A DNA stretch of 64,000 nt from Tritrichomonas musculus (GCA_039105265.1 JAPFFF010000027.1:930001-994000), one strand, 5' to 3'. Positions 42,501 to 53,090 are shown, counted from the stretch's first letter. Numbers and translations are program-made. The notes: a model not told the origin generated them from the sequence alone.

Positions 42501-42774
42501 AAATCAGAGATTTTGAGCAATTACTATGAGATCGTTTAGTGAGGAATGTGTTGTTATTAGTTCGTGCTTTGAGTTTCCTTATTGAGGTTACCTTCTTGCT
42601 GTTTACGTGTAAATGATATTTACAACATTTGTGTAAAATCAGAGATTTTGAGCAATTACTATGAGATCGTTTAGTGAGGAATGTGTTGTTATTAGTTCGT
42701 GCTTTGAGTTTCCTTATTGAGGTTACCTTCTTGCTGTTTACGTGTAAATGATATTTTAATATCGCATCTGGCAA
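39577..42774 (-). other. 1,065-codon frame through the right satellite array (probably not a real gene)
   Basis: The ATG at 42,774 lies in the unique part of the right inverted repeat (MPDAILK) and the frame then reads 23 copies of a 45-residue unit beginning YHLHVNSKKVTSIRKLKART. The unit length is a multiple of three, so one open unit makes the whole array open. Every base difference between units changes the amino acid or makes a stop (N/S, L/P, R/stop), with no silent changes. That argues against selection on the protein. It is kept as a note because both ends of the element carry the same ATG and orientation. Confidence 0.3.
39649..42753. repeat. 135-bp satellite, right array, 23 units
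   Basis: Inverted copy of the left array; 3,105 bp equals 23 exact units, plus about 17 bp of a partial unit at the inner end (39,632-39,648). Counting from the outer end, units 5, 6, 10 and 16 have the AGC variant and unit 18 the CCC variant. The unique outer part follows at 42,754. Confidence 0.97.
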
Positions 42775-43084
42775 TTTATAATTAAAAATGGTTCCTTATT
42801 TTGCGTCGATCACAAACAATCTGCTGGTGGAATCAGCAGCGGAATCAATCAATAATACATTTGCTCTGATGCGATACCAATTTCAAAACAAAAGGGCGCC
42901 TTTTTTCATATAATAGATAATTCACCTTTATAACCGTTTTATTTCAATCTCTCAAAAAGTTCATCTCAACGATAGAACTTTTTCTCTCAAAAAGTGGTAA
43001 AATTTTTACCTGGTCGGATCTTTCAAAAAGTTTCTTGTTGTAAAATATTTCGTGCCGATTTTAATAGACCCCGATTCCTATGCC

Positions 43085-43093
43085 TGGAGAAAT
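43085..43093. repeat. Right 9-bp target site duplication TGGAGAAAT
   Basis: Exact match to 34,841-34,849, directly after the right end of the 8.2-kb element. Confidence 0.85.
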
Positions 43094-43373
43094 TTTCAGA
43101 CTATCTAGCAATATCTTAAAAAAAATGAGAATATCCATTTTTTTTAATTATTATAATAATAGTAAATTTGAATTCCATTATTTTTATGCCTATTTTATTA
43201 GCTGAATTTATTTAATTACATAATGTATTATAATAACAATTGTATCATTTCCATCATTTTTCTGCAAAATTGCAATTTGTATAATATTAAAGTAACAATT
43301 AGAAACTTATAATTTTGAAATATAATTTCTATAGGAGAAAACAAACAATTTTTGGTAAAAAATACGTTATTTT

Positions 43374-43584
43374 TTGAAGTCAGTTCCCCTCTGTTTATGG
43401 GCATCCAAAATTTTGAAAATCAAAAACCTCAAAGATTTTTTGAAAATGAGAAAGTTTTATATTTCTGAGATTGCAACATATCACTCATTTTTAAAAAAAT
43501 TCGGTTTTAATACAACTACTACAGAAAAAAGTGTCAAGAACCTTTTGATTATGTTAATTGACCCAGAAGAAAATATAAGTCCTG

Positions 43585-43618
<34 letters not shown>

Positions 43619-44128
43619 TTATTATCTTGCAAAATGGGCCATTTGGATGCGCAGAATTAACCATGCTGGTTGGTGCAGTAATCACTGTGAAGCCTGTCAT
43701 GCAAACATTAATCAATCATTGAGCACAAGTGGACAAACATGCGTTCGTACTAGTTTTTTGCAGTTGTAAATTATCTTCTTAATTATTTTCAAAGACGCTC
43801 AGATACATATGGAGATTCATTCAAAAACAAACATGAAAAAATAATCATTAAACTTAAGCCAATATTTGTAAAAGGTTCCAAAAAATATTTGAAACATTCA
43901 AAGGAAAACTGTTCATGCGAAGATGATCTATATAATGAATCTTTTTTTGGAGTCCGTTTCCCATGTATACACCAAGTACTTTATACAATAATACATGATG
44001 AAAATTTTATAACATTTCAAAGAAATAATTTGGATTTTGATTTTAATGAATTTGCCTTAATATGTTTTAGACACATTTCAACTAAAATTTTACAATTCAG
44101 CATACAAATAATGGAGACTTCAATATGA
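43374..44128 (+). pseudogene. MULE transposase remnant, 3' part
   Basis: The block SNHCEACHANINQSL (near 43,679-43,720) corresponds to the third-acid region TTTNHVESFHKQLN of intact MULE transposases. KENCSCEDDLYNESFFGVRF and PCIHQVLY (43,905-43,990) correspond to the SWIM-like C-x-C...PC-x-H motif. Upstream, an A-homopolymer of about 27 bases (near 43,587) interrupts the gene, and a stop and frame shift lie near 43,770. With the 5' part at 32,224-32,810 this forms the two ends of one decayed gene split by the younger insertion, although 2 kb of other sequence also separates them. Confidence 0.6.
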
Positions 44129-44711
44129 CAGGTTGGTACATAAAATCTACTAGTCTCATCTCAATATACTTTAGTGAATCAGTATAAGTTTTTATCTTGA
44201 TAGGCTTCGATGAGTCATAATCAATTATGATAGGTTCTAATGGTTCAATAAAAGTATCAATACTTGCCATCTCAGATGAGGTATACGGCTGATCATTGAT
44301 GTTGCTATGTACAGCTTGACCTTGTAGGGATATCAAATATAATTTATTAGCATAATCCAATATTGGCAAATCAAGTACAAAAGTTTCTTCATCATGAGGT
44401 ATATCAAATTGATCCTTCACATTGAACAATCCTGTAATCAATTTAGCCCTTTGAGAACCATCAAGGAATGATACATCCTGTTTGCTTGTTAAACTAATTG
44501 TCCTACAATCAATATTTTTGAATACAATCACCTTTTGACAAGCATTCAGGTACTTAACCAAACCAGCTATTGAATAAGTATATTTGTCTTCAAATACAAT
44601 CATCAATTCTTCATCATCATATGAAACTGATAAATAGATTGAGGGAACTTTTCGTATAACCATTTTTCTTTCTACAACTTTTCTTTTGCAAAAACCAATC
44701 AACACCATCAT
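44097..44711 (-). CDS. Polinton hypothetical protein, second part of the split element (204 aa)
   Basis: The frame starts MMVLIGFCKRKVVERKMVIR and contains SVSYDDEELMIVFEDKYTYS, VIVFKNIDCRTISLTSKQDV and ETFVLDLPILDYANKLYLIS: beta-rich, like a small virion or accessory protein. Codon style (TCATCA, AACC, CTTG mix) matches the Polinton genes at 26.5-32.1 kb. The 3' end runs into the MULE remnant, so the terminus is not original. It is a fossil piece of the same Polinton or of a second copy. Confidence 0.4.
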   Translation of the reverse strand: MMVLIGFCKRKVVERKMVIRKVPSIYLSVSYDDEELMIVFEDKYTYSIAGLVKYLNACQKVIVFKNIDCRTISLTSKQDVSFLDGSQRAKLITGLFNVKDQFDIPHDEETFVLDLPILDYANKLYLISLQGQAVHSNINDQPYTSSEMASIDTFIEPLEPIIIDYDSSKPIKIKTYTDSLKYIEMRLVDFMYQPVILKSPLFVC

Positions 44712-45071
44712 AAATTTATCAAATAGTTGAATTGCATTTTCTGATATCCAAAAAAAGTTATTTTATAAACAGTTTTTATTTTATTTTTTTTTTTTAAATA
44801 AAATCAAATATTATTCTTAAAAAATATATTTTAATTCAGTTATACATGATTTCTTTTAAGATAAATAATTAATATATTAAGTGCATCGAACAATTATCTA
44901 TTAAAAATATTCACTTAATTCATAGAAAATATTGAGTGATAATTCAATTTTTTAGTCTATAGACTTAAAAATCATATATTGTATATTATCATTAAGTGGC
45001 TTTGGTTGAAGAGAATCAATTGCAAAAAGTAATATAACAAAAAAAAAAAAAAAAAAAAAACATATATTATA
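44712..45071. other. Intergenic, with a poly(A) tract
   Basis: AT-rich; an A-run of about 22 bases lies at 45,040-45,060, directly before the mariner insertion. No gene was seen. Confidence 0.45.
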
Positions 45072-45706
45072 AAGTCCGATTCAAAAAGCTTGGGACTACT
45101 TTTTCAATATTCAATTAAAAGTATTCAATTTTGTCCCAGGTGATGTGAAACAAATTGTGAGAAGCTCTGAAAAAAATTCAAATAAAAAAATTAAAACATC
45201 AATATCTTAAAATAGAATTTATAAAAACCATTTTTTATTTATATATTTTCTTTCTTTCTTTCTTTTTTTTATTTTTTGTTTTTTTTCATCAATTTTTTTC
45301 AATTAAAGAGGAAGATATATTTTTGATCCAGGAATAATCGTCGGTTTGGGCATGCCAATTTTATTTAGAAAGTAATCGGGTAATATCTTGCATATTTCCG
45401 TGCTTTTGGTACAATTTTCTATTGAACATTGCTTTTATCAAGAAGTTGTAAATAACGATTAACAGAAGTTTTTGAAGTTCCTGTTTTTTCGGCAATTAAT
45501 CTTTGACTATCGTTTTGCCCATAATAAAATGCCATACGCATTTTGGTTGGTAAATCGATTTGCTTTGACATTATAAATTAGTAAAAAATCAATAAAATTT
45601 GAATATTTTAAAATCTTAATTGAAAAAAAAATTTTGTTTTTCACTTTTTATGATAAAAAAATTGAATGAATTTTACTTCATGTCCCAAGCTTTTTGAATC
45701 GGACTT
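45072..45706 (-). mobile_element. Internally deleted mariner-like element (635 bp) with TA duplications
   Basis: Terminal inverted repeats begin AAGTCCGATTCAAAAAGCTT then GGGAC, perfect over about 25 bp, and are flanked by TA at 45,070-45,071 and 45,707-45,708. The minus strand still encodes an N-terminal HTH, MSKQIDLPTKMRMAFYYGQN followed by DSQRLIAEKTGTSKTSVNRY (about 45,450-45,571). That is the paired-like domain of mariner transposases. Frame and catalytic region are then lost, so the copy is non-autonomous. The exact ends suggest fairly recent movement. Confidence 0.85.
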
Positions 45707-45710
45707 TATT

Positions 45711-48259
45711 GGGGATAAATCAAAAACGCCTATTCAATTTTTTTCCAACTACTCAATTTTTCACTTTTTCTAAAGGCGTTTTTGATCAATATTTTTTAAA
45801 AAAATCAAAAACGCCACATTTGACCTTCTGCCAGGTAAAATTAAAAAACTCGTTTTTTCAAAAACGCCAGGTTTTAAAAAAACAATTATAAATTTTAATG
45901 CAATTTTGAAAAATAAATTATTATGTTACCGGTATTTTTTTAAGATCATTTTTAATCTTTGGGAGAAATATTTTAAAAATTGGGAATAATCGACATATGA
46001 TATAAAGATATTAGATTCAAAAAATAAATTATATCAAGTATAAATGATAATATTTATTGAATATTACATGAAAATCAACTAGGCTGACTTTGAGTAAATT
46101 TTGAAGAAATTCATTTTAATGGGTTATTATATCTTTTAAATGGAAAATATAATAAAAGAAAATTTTGCAATATTTTGGTTATAATGAAGCTTGATTATCA
46201 AAATATTATAATAGAATTAAAAAAAGCGTATTTTGGAATTTATTTGAAATTTCCAAAAAATTGTTTCTTTTTAATAAATTGTATATGATTGCGTTTTTAT
46301 CAACATATAATATCGAATTCCAAGTGAAATATAGTTTTTTATATATTAAATTTTTTATATAAAATGGTTTTGTTTTTATGTTTTATTTTTCATAATATAA
46401 ATCTATTTTTAATTGTTTATTTTTTATTTATATTTATATTTATTTCCGGTAAAGTATTCATATTCATAATATATTAAGATATTGATACATTTTAATTTGA
46501 AAAGGTTATTTTTTTTATTAACAATATTTCAAAGAAAATTTTGAATTAACAATTAAAGTATCATAAATTTGATATAATAAGTATTAAATATAATGTAATA
46601 TGTATATTTGTATATTATATTTTATATAATAATTATAATATATATTAATACCTATATTAAATGTTATTTAATAAGATATTTTAATTTTATATTTTGAATT
46701 ATTTTTGCCGCTAAAGTCAATCTACACATATTTGAGAAGGGAAAAATTGAGAAGATTCTGAGGAATAATTATGGTTATTCACAAGCATTGATACATAATA
46801 AAATTTAAATATCTCTAAATATTTTTTGAATAAGTTTTTTTTTTTGATCAATAATACTTTATAAACAGTATAATTAGATTTTACAATAGGTTAAAAAATG
46901 AAAATACTTTTTTTTTTAGATGAAATAAGATGATTTTGTAAATATATAATTAATAAGGCTTTAATCCAAAATTATCAATTTTATTTTCACTTATAATATA
47001 TAATTACGCGAAAAATATTTTATTTATTAAAGAATTCATGAAATTTAAATGAAAATCCTTTGCTTTCCTTTATATAAAAAAGATTTACTTAACTTAATAA
47101 GATTATCAACTATATTTCTATGCAAATATTATTATCATTTATAATTTTATGAATTTAATTAGTTTTGAAAAGTTTGAAATTACAATACATTTTTGATCTT
47201 CACATGATATTTGGTAAAACAACAGTTATGTAATATTATTCTCATATATATTCCTGTTAAAATGATATTATTCAGATAATTGACTAAAATATATAATCAT
47301 CTCGATAATTTGGATAAATTGAAGATATATATTAAAAATATAACTATTGTTATTTATATATATGCCTAATATCAAATTAAAAAATAATAATAATATAATT
47401 TTTAATGAGAAATTTATGTTTTCATTCAAAAAATAAATTGAGAGCTTTATAAGATTGACCTAAAAATATAAATATATGAATATGTATATTATTTTAGCAT
47501 AATTTAAACATATAATTGATATGTATCCAATCACATATATATATAATATATTTAAATTTTAAAATTTCAAAGGAGAAACTAATAGAAAATACTATTTTAT
47601 TACTTTTTTAAAACATTACATAAAAAATATATAATAATATCATGAATCTCCATGTAAACAAAAAAATAACTTAGTTTTGATTCATGTATATTCGTTCTAT
47701 TGTACTTTCTCTTTTATATTAGCATAAATGAATGATATTCATGTCATTCTGAATATATATTACCTTAAATTTGAGATATGCAAACACTTTTTTTGTATTG
47801 ATTCTTTATATTTCAACATGAAGAAGAAAAAACTGATGGTGACCAAAATAGTGCAAGTATGTTCATTATATATAATATAGTTATGAATGTTATAAAGACT
47901 ACAATTTAATTTTTTCCCATCATACTAATGAGCGAATTAAAAACTCTTTATATATACTTAAGGCATGCAAAAGGAAGATATTATTGGTATAATTGGAAGG
48001 GTAATTATTAGAAAGTACTTCTTGAGGGGTGAAATTATAAAAGATAAAAAATTAAGCTAAGGGCAATGGTTATGATGTTGGTATTTGATTTTAAAGATAT
48101 TGGGATTTTATGTATGAAATTGATAAGTATAGAAAAATACCGCCTAACAAGAATTAATGGCAATATGGGCTGAGGTTGCTATTTCCCCTAGCCTATACTT
48201 CTTCTCCACAAGTTCAGCTTCACGAATCTTATCTAAGAATACTCCAAAAGCTCACACTC

Positions 48260-48292
<33 letters not shown>

Positions 48293-50706
48293 TTTTATAA
48301 AAAGTAGGCGCACAATTGAGGGATCTTTAAAAGTCATGAATATACAATATAATAAAAAATAGAATAATTTCTCAAACTAAAGTGTCAATTAGGACATTAT
48401 TATCATGTATTTATCTAAAAGATTTTGTTGGAATATTAAGCATTAGTCTAGCGTTAGAAAAAAAAGAGTATCATTATGATGAATACCTTTGTTTATTTGA
48501 TCTAAAAGCCAAGAAATGGAGAATATTGTAAGCTAGCAATACTAAATATATATCAAGAAGTCAGCAAAAGCATAAATATTTTATAAATTTCATTGCTTTT
48601 CTTTTTGGAGGAAAAGAGATAATATGATTTTGAGATAGTAAGAGATTGCGCGCTTTGGACTTTTTTGCAGTTTGAACATTTTTAGAAGCTTATTTAACCG
48701 GATTTCTCAAAAAGTAAATTGAATACAACAATAGATAAACTTTTTCAATACAAATTGCACTATATAACAGCCTGTAAGCCAAAAATTCAAGCTTTAGTGA
48801 AATAATACATTATACATTTTATAAAAAGTATAATATATTCATTTATATATATATATATTATTTTGTTATTTTATTTTATCAGAAATTCGTTTAATTTTTC
48901 TCAAAATATCTAAGTTTTTTTTTATTTTTTGGCTTTCACAAAAAATTGAGAATAATGTTTGAATATTTGTATACATATTGAAATTATAAATCATGATTAT
49001 CCTTATTTATGCTTAAAAATATCAATTTAAAGTTAAATTATAATTTTAGTAAACATGTTCATATATGATTATATTATTGAACCGCGAGAACTCTTTTGAC
49101 TTATTGATATAGCTGACTTTTTTTCAATAAGACACTCATTTTTTTAAGGAAATTTTTATGAATAATATATATATTCATTAAAATCAAAAATTTAACAAAT
49201 AACTCGCTTTGCATCAAAAAGACAGATATTTCAAAAAAATCATTTGTTTTTCGAAAAAAGTAAAAAACAAATATATCTCAAAAAATAAAAGTATTTATGT
49301 TTTTATTTTTATAATTTATCCTTATTATAATATTTATATTTTAAATTTATATTTTAATCATTTCTTACTTTTCAATAAAGAAGGATAAAATTCTTTTTAT
49401 ATCAAATCAATCTTATACTACATTCAAAAAAATCAATGTGATTTCACAAAATTGTATTAAATTTGTTTATATTTTAACCATTATTTATGTTTTGATTTTT
49501 CTTCTAGTTTTACTTTGGAAAATAGGTTATTCTCATGAAAAATACCAAGATAATGCTTTTTTATTGGGTTCCGAATATAATTCTAAACGTTTTAAATGCG
49601 TTTAGGTTTTTTTTTTACAATTCTACGAAATAAACATGTTTATCTATTTGGTATTTTATTAATATGCGCATTTACTATCTATTTTGCATTATAATACGTT
49701 TAGTTTTTTGATCAAAAAATTTTAATATCGTTTAAAGTTATAAATTCTTAACAAATAATAAATCTTTATTTACCCCCTTCTTTAAAGGGTTTTACATTTC
49801 TAGTAATTTTTTATTGGTTTGGCTGAATAATTATCAAAAACTGAAAACACAAAATTTCATAAAGCAGTCATTATTTTTTTAATTTATGAAAAGCATATAT
49901 TTAGAAAACAAATAATTCCTCATGTTATTTTGTGTAAAAAAAAAGATAATTCATAAAAAAAATGATTTTATTTATTTCACAATTTTTCAATGCATTCAAT
50001 TTTTTTTCTATGAAAATAAAAACATTTTTATATCTTTAATTTCTCCAATAAAAGGCATAAGATATAAATAAATTACCAAAGTGCATCCATTTGTTTAATA
50101 TGCTTCATTAAGATCATTTATTATTGAAAAATTTTTTTATGAATTAAAAGTACCTATTTGAACATTTTCTACAAAATTTAATTTGCATATTGATACTTAT
50201 TGGAAAATATAACACACATATACATTTAAAGAATAAATTAAATCTTCTTTTTCAAAATCTGATAATTATTTGATCCTTAATAATAATATATTTTATTTAA
50301 ATTTTCGCTTTTATAGATTATATAAATAATATAAATGAAAAAATATATGTGAAAACATAAAAATAGAGTTTTTTTAAAAAGTCATATATTTACTGATTTT
50401 GAGTTTTTGTTGAAAATAAACTAAAAAACACATTCATTTAAAATATAATTTTTATATATTAATTTCATTTTTTAATAATAGATATTTATTTTTTTTAAAG
50501 CAATATAAATGTTCTAATTTTTATTTTTTTGAATGAAAATAAAAACCTGGCGTTTTTGAAAAAACGAGTTTTTTAATTTTACCTGGCAGAAGGTCAAATG
50601 TGGCGTTTTTGATTTTTTTAAAAAATATTGATCAAAAACGCCTTTAGAAAAAGTGAAAAATTGAGTAGTTGGAAAAAAATTGAATAGGCGTTTTTGATTT
50701 TCCCCC
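45711..50706. mobile_element. 4,996-bp element with 165-bp terminal inverted repeats and no visible genes
   Basis: 45,711-45,875 and 50,542-50,706 are inverted copies of each other, identical apart from two or three bases at the outer edge (GGGGATAAATC against GGGGGAAAATC). Possible 4-bp duplications TATT lie at 45,707-45,710 and 50,707-50,710. Within each repeat the word TCAAAAACGCC occurs three times directly and once inverted (left copy: 45,720, 45,805, 45,858; inverted 45,775), resembling transposase binding sites. The 4.67-kb interior has no open frame above 60 codons. It is a large non-autonomous element of unassigned family. Confidence 0.75.
45876..50541. other. Interior of the gene-less inverted-repeat element
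   Basis: Very AT-rich with no supported gene over 4.6 kb. The one contrast is about 47,940-48,290, where G and C rise and the text ends in a poly(A) run of about 26 bases at 48,265-48,290 (see finding). The rest shows only short AT repeats. Confidence 0.5.
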
Positions 50707-51131
50707 TATTATATTAATTACAAAAAGATTATATATTTATGAGAAAAAATTTTAAAATAAAGTATATTTAATAAGCTCATTTCCAAATTGTCACATTTTT
50801 CCAAAATAATCATATATTTTTGATTACAATTAAATAGTATATTAGCAGATGGGTCCCGACTCAATATGCTGGGACTTTTTGGGACTTAATAGGTTTTTTA
50901 TTTAATCATATTATGATGTGTTTAATTATATAAGATTATCTTTAATTACACCGATACGATTATTAAATATTTATTTATATTTAAAGATAATCATATTTTA
51001 ATCTTAAAATATAAAATTGAAAGGAAAATCATTCAAAATTTTGAGAGAAATTTTGTATTCATCATTCTATTTGAAACTTCAAAAAAATCATTTAAAACGA
51101 ATTAACAATATTATAGTTGCTCTAATTGTCT
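50707..51131. other. AT-rich intergenic stretch
   Basis: No gene is seen. A short GC-richer word cluster with GGGTCCCGACTC and GCTGGGACTTTTTGGGACTT (near 50,849-50,885) loosely recalls the GGGAC of the mariner ends and may be decayed element DNA. Confidence 0.35.
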
Positions 51132-51237
51132 GGAAATAAATGGATATTGAGTATTTTTTTCAAAACATCCATTTTACTTAAATTTTCTACATTAAATATG
51201 AAAATTAAAAATAATTGGTATTGATATTTTATTATTA
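51132..51237 (+). repeat. 106-bp direct repeat, copy 1
   Basis: Identical to 51,901-52,006 over the full 106 bp, 769 bp apart, with different flanks on both sides. The start is GGAAATAAATGGATATTGAG. The pair may be a recent segmental duplication or the ends of a small element. Confidence 0.85.
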
Positions 51238-51900
51238 AACTGAAAGTAAAAACTCAGACCACTAATTGAATATAATTTGAATACTTTATATGATCGTTAT
51301 AATTTTTTTATATTCAAATTCTTGATCGTATATACGCTTTTATATTCAAAAAATGGTATGAGTTTTTTCCCAATTGAATTTTATTAATTTTCAATGATTA
51401 ATGATTTAAAATTGAATAAAAATGGGTTTTACTAAAAAAATAGTTTTGCTCTTTTTTTTCATTATGATCGCTTTCTATTTTCATGAAAATTAATATAAAA
51501 ATAATTTTCTTATTGTAAAAAAACAGTTGATACGTACTGCGCTATGTCGTGCTGTTCAATGAGATATGATCAAAAAATAAAAAGAGTAAAAAACATTTTT
51601 TGGCGCATAACTGATAATTTTTAATGACAGCTTCTTGTTGTTGAGTGTATTACGTGAAATTTGGTGTTTTTGATTGAAAATTGGTTAAAAATTTTATATC
51701 TGAATAGATCTAATAATATAACAAATTGTAATGTTTAAAGAGTAAAAAAATTCTTTGATGCATATTTAGCGATTGCTTGAAGTTTTTGCTGAGATATTGA
51801 TGAAATTCGTAAAAAAAAAAGATTGGTAAATAAGATTTTGAGATAAAATTTTATAAAATTTTAAAAATGAGAAAAAATATTTTATGTCATAATAATTGAG
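51238..51900. other. Sequence between the two 106-bp direct repeats
   Basis: 663 bp with no open frame of note. Slightly less AT-rich text occurs near 51,520-51,640 (GTACTGCGCTATGTCGTGCT). No gene or RNA was recognised. Confidence 0.4.
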
Positions 51901-52006
51901 GGAAATAAATGGATATTGAGTATTTTTTTCAAAACATCCATTTTACTTAAATTTTCTACATTAAATATGAAAATTAAAAATAATTGGTATTGATATTTTA
52001 TTATTA
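51901..52006 (+). repeat. 106-bp direct repeat, copy 2
   Basis: Exact copy of 51,132-51,237. Confidence 0.85.
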
Positions 52007-53056
52007 TGCATTTTTAAAGTGAAATTTTCTTTTTTTTGGAGGTTTTCGTATATAAAATAAACTTCAAAATTAACTTTTTGAGAATTTTATATCTAAAAAA
52101 AAAATAAGTTTATATCTTAATATTAAATCGCTATAATTTAGAATAAATCAATTGATTATATTATATTAAAAAATAAATACTTTTAAAATGCTTAAACATA
52201 TAAATAAATCCAATATTCAAAGAGAAAAAACAAAAACAAATTTCTCCCATTTTTTGATATATTATACATTTATCTCTGTTAATAAACAATATTTCGAAAA
52301 TTTAATAAAAATATAAGTTGTTTAATTTATATATTATTTTATATTATGAATATAGTCCGAAATTGATAAATTTTTAAATGATTAGATAAATGCATTAGAT
52401 CTTTCTTTTTACATTAAAATATAAAGAAATATAAAGAAATATATAACTATTTTATTATTTAAATATGTTTATTAAAAAATGAAAATATAATAAGATAGAT
52501 TTATTTTAAAATGAAAAAAATACGTTATTTCAAGTCTGAACCCATCTATATTAGCGCATAATTATCTGAACTATCACTTTTCTGTTGAATATTGATTTAA
52601 ATCAATATTAGAATTAATAATTCACAACGATATATAATATTTTTGCTGTTTATACTTGTTTTGTAGGAATAAGCTTCTTTTAAATTAATAAATAATACCA
52701 ATTCGTTGGTTTAGGTAGTATAATTCAATTTTTAATAATTTAATTTATTATTAAAGTTATATATACTATATAAAAATATTTTTTTAATTAATTCAAGCAA
52801 GATATGATTATTTTTAAACTTTGAATATTTGTGAATTGAATATCACAATTATTGACTGCTCAAGAACGTTTATAATAAAAATTGAATAAAATGATTTCAA
52901 GTTTTTGAATATTATACAGTTTTTTCCCCATTTTACTACTTGTGAAAAAAATCATTTTTTATCTTTTTATAATCTAATCAATCTATTTTCTCTCTTTTTA
53001 TTTCAAGTAAAATATTTCAATTTATAAAAACAATTAAATTGAATAAAACTTATTCG

Positions 53057-53090
<34 letters not shown>

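Larger units (their letters stand above)
34850..43084 (+). mobile_element. MULE-like transposon with satellite-containing terminal inverted repeats (8,235 bp)
   Basis: The ends are GGCAGAAGAATCGGGGTC on the left and the complement of GGCATAGGAATCGGGGTC on the right, flanked by TGGAGAAAT. Each terminal inverted repeat has a 331-bp unique outer part (34,850-35,180 and 42,754-43,084), nearly identical, then a 135-bp tandem array pointing inward (9 units left, 23 right). Between the arrays are a 150-aa frame and a complete MULE transposase. It is inserted within an older MULE remnant that itself lies in a Polinton. The near-identity of the ends, intact duplication and open transposase indicate a young, possibly still mobile copy. 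Confidence 0.9.

Noticed and set aside
45694-45891. 65-codon frame across the left 165-bp inverted repeat
   Set aside because: It lies across an element border, and the right copy of the repeat does not lead to a matching protein.
45711-50706. Polinton identity for the 5-kb inverted-repeat element
   Set aside because: The ends start with GGGG, the possible duplication is 4 bp rather than 6, and no Polinton gene lies inside.
51132-52006. LTR retrotransposon with 106-bp long terminal repeats
   Set aside because: The repeats are short, lack clear TG...CA ends, and the 663-bp interior has no gag, pol or primer-binding feature.
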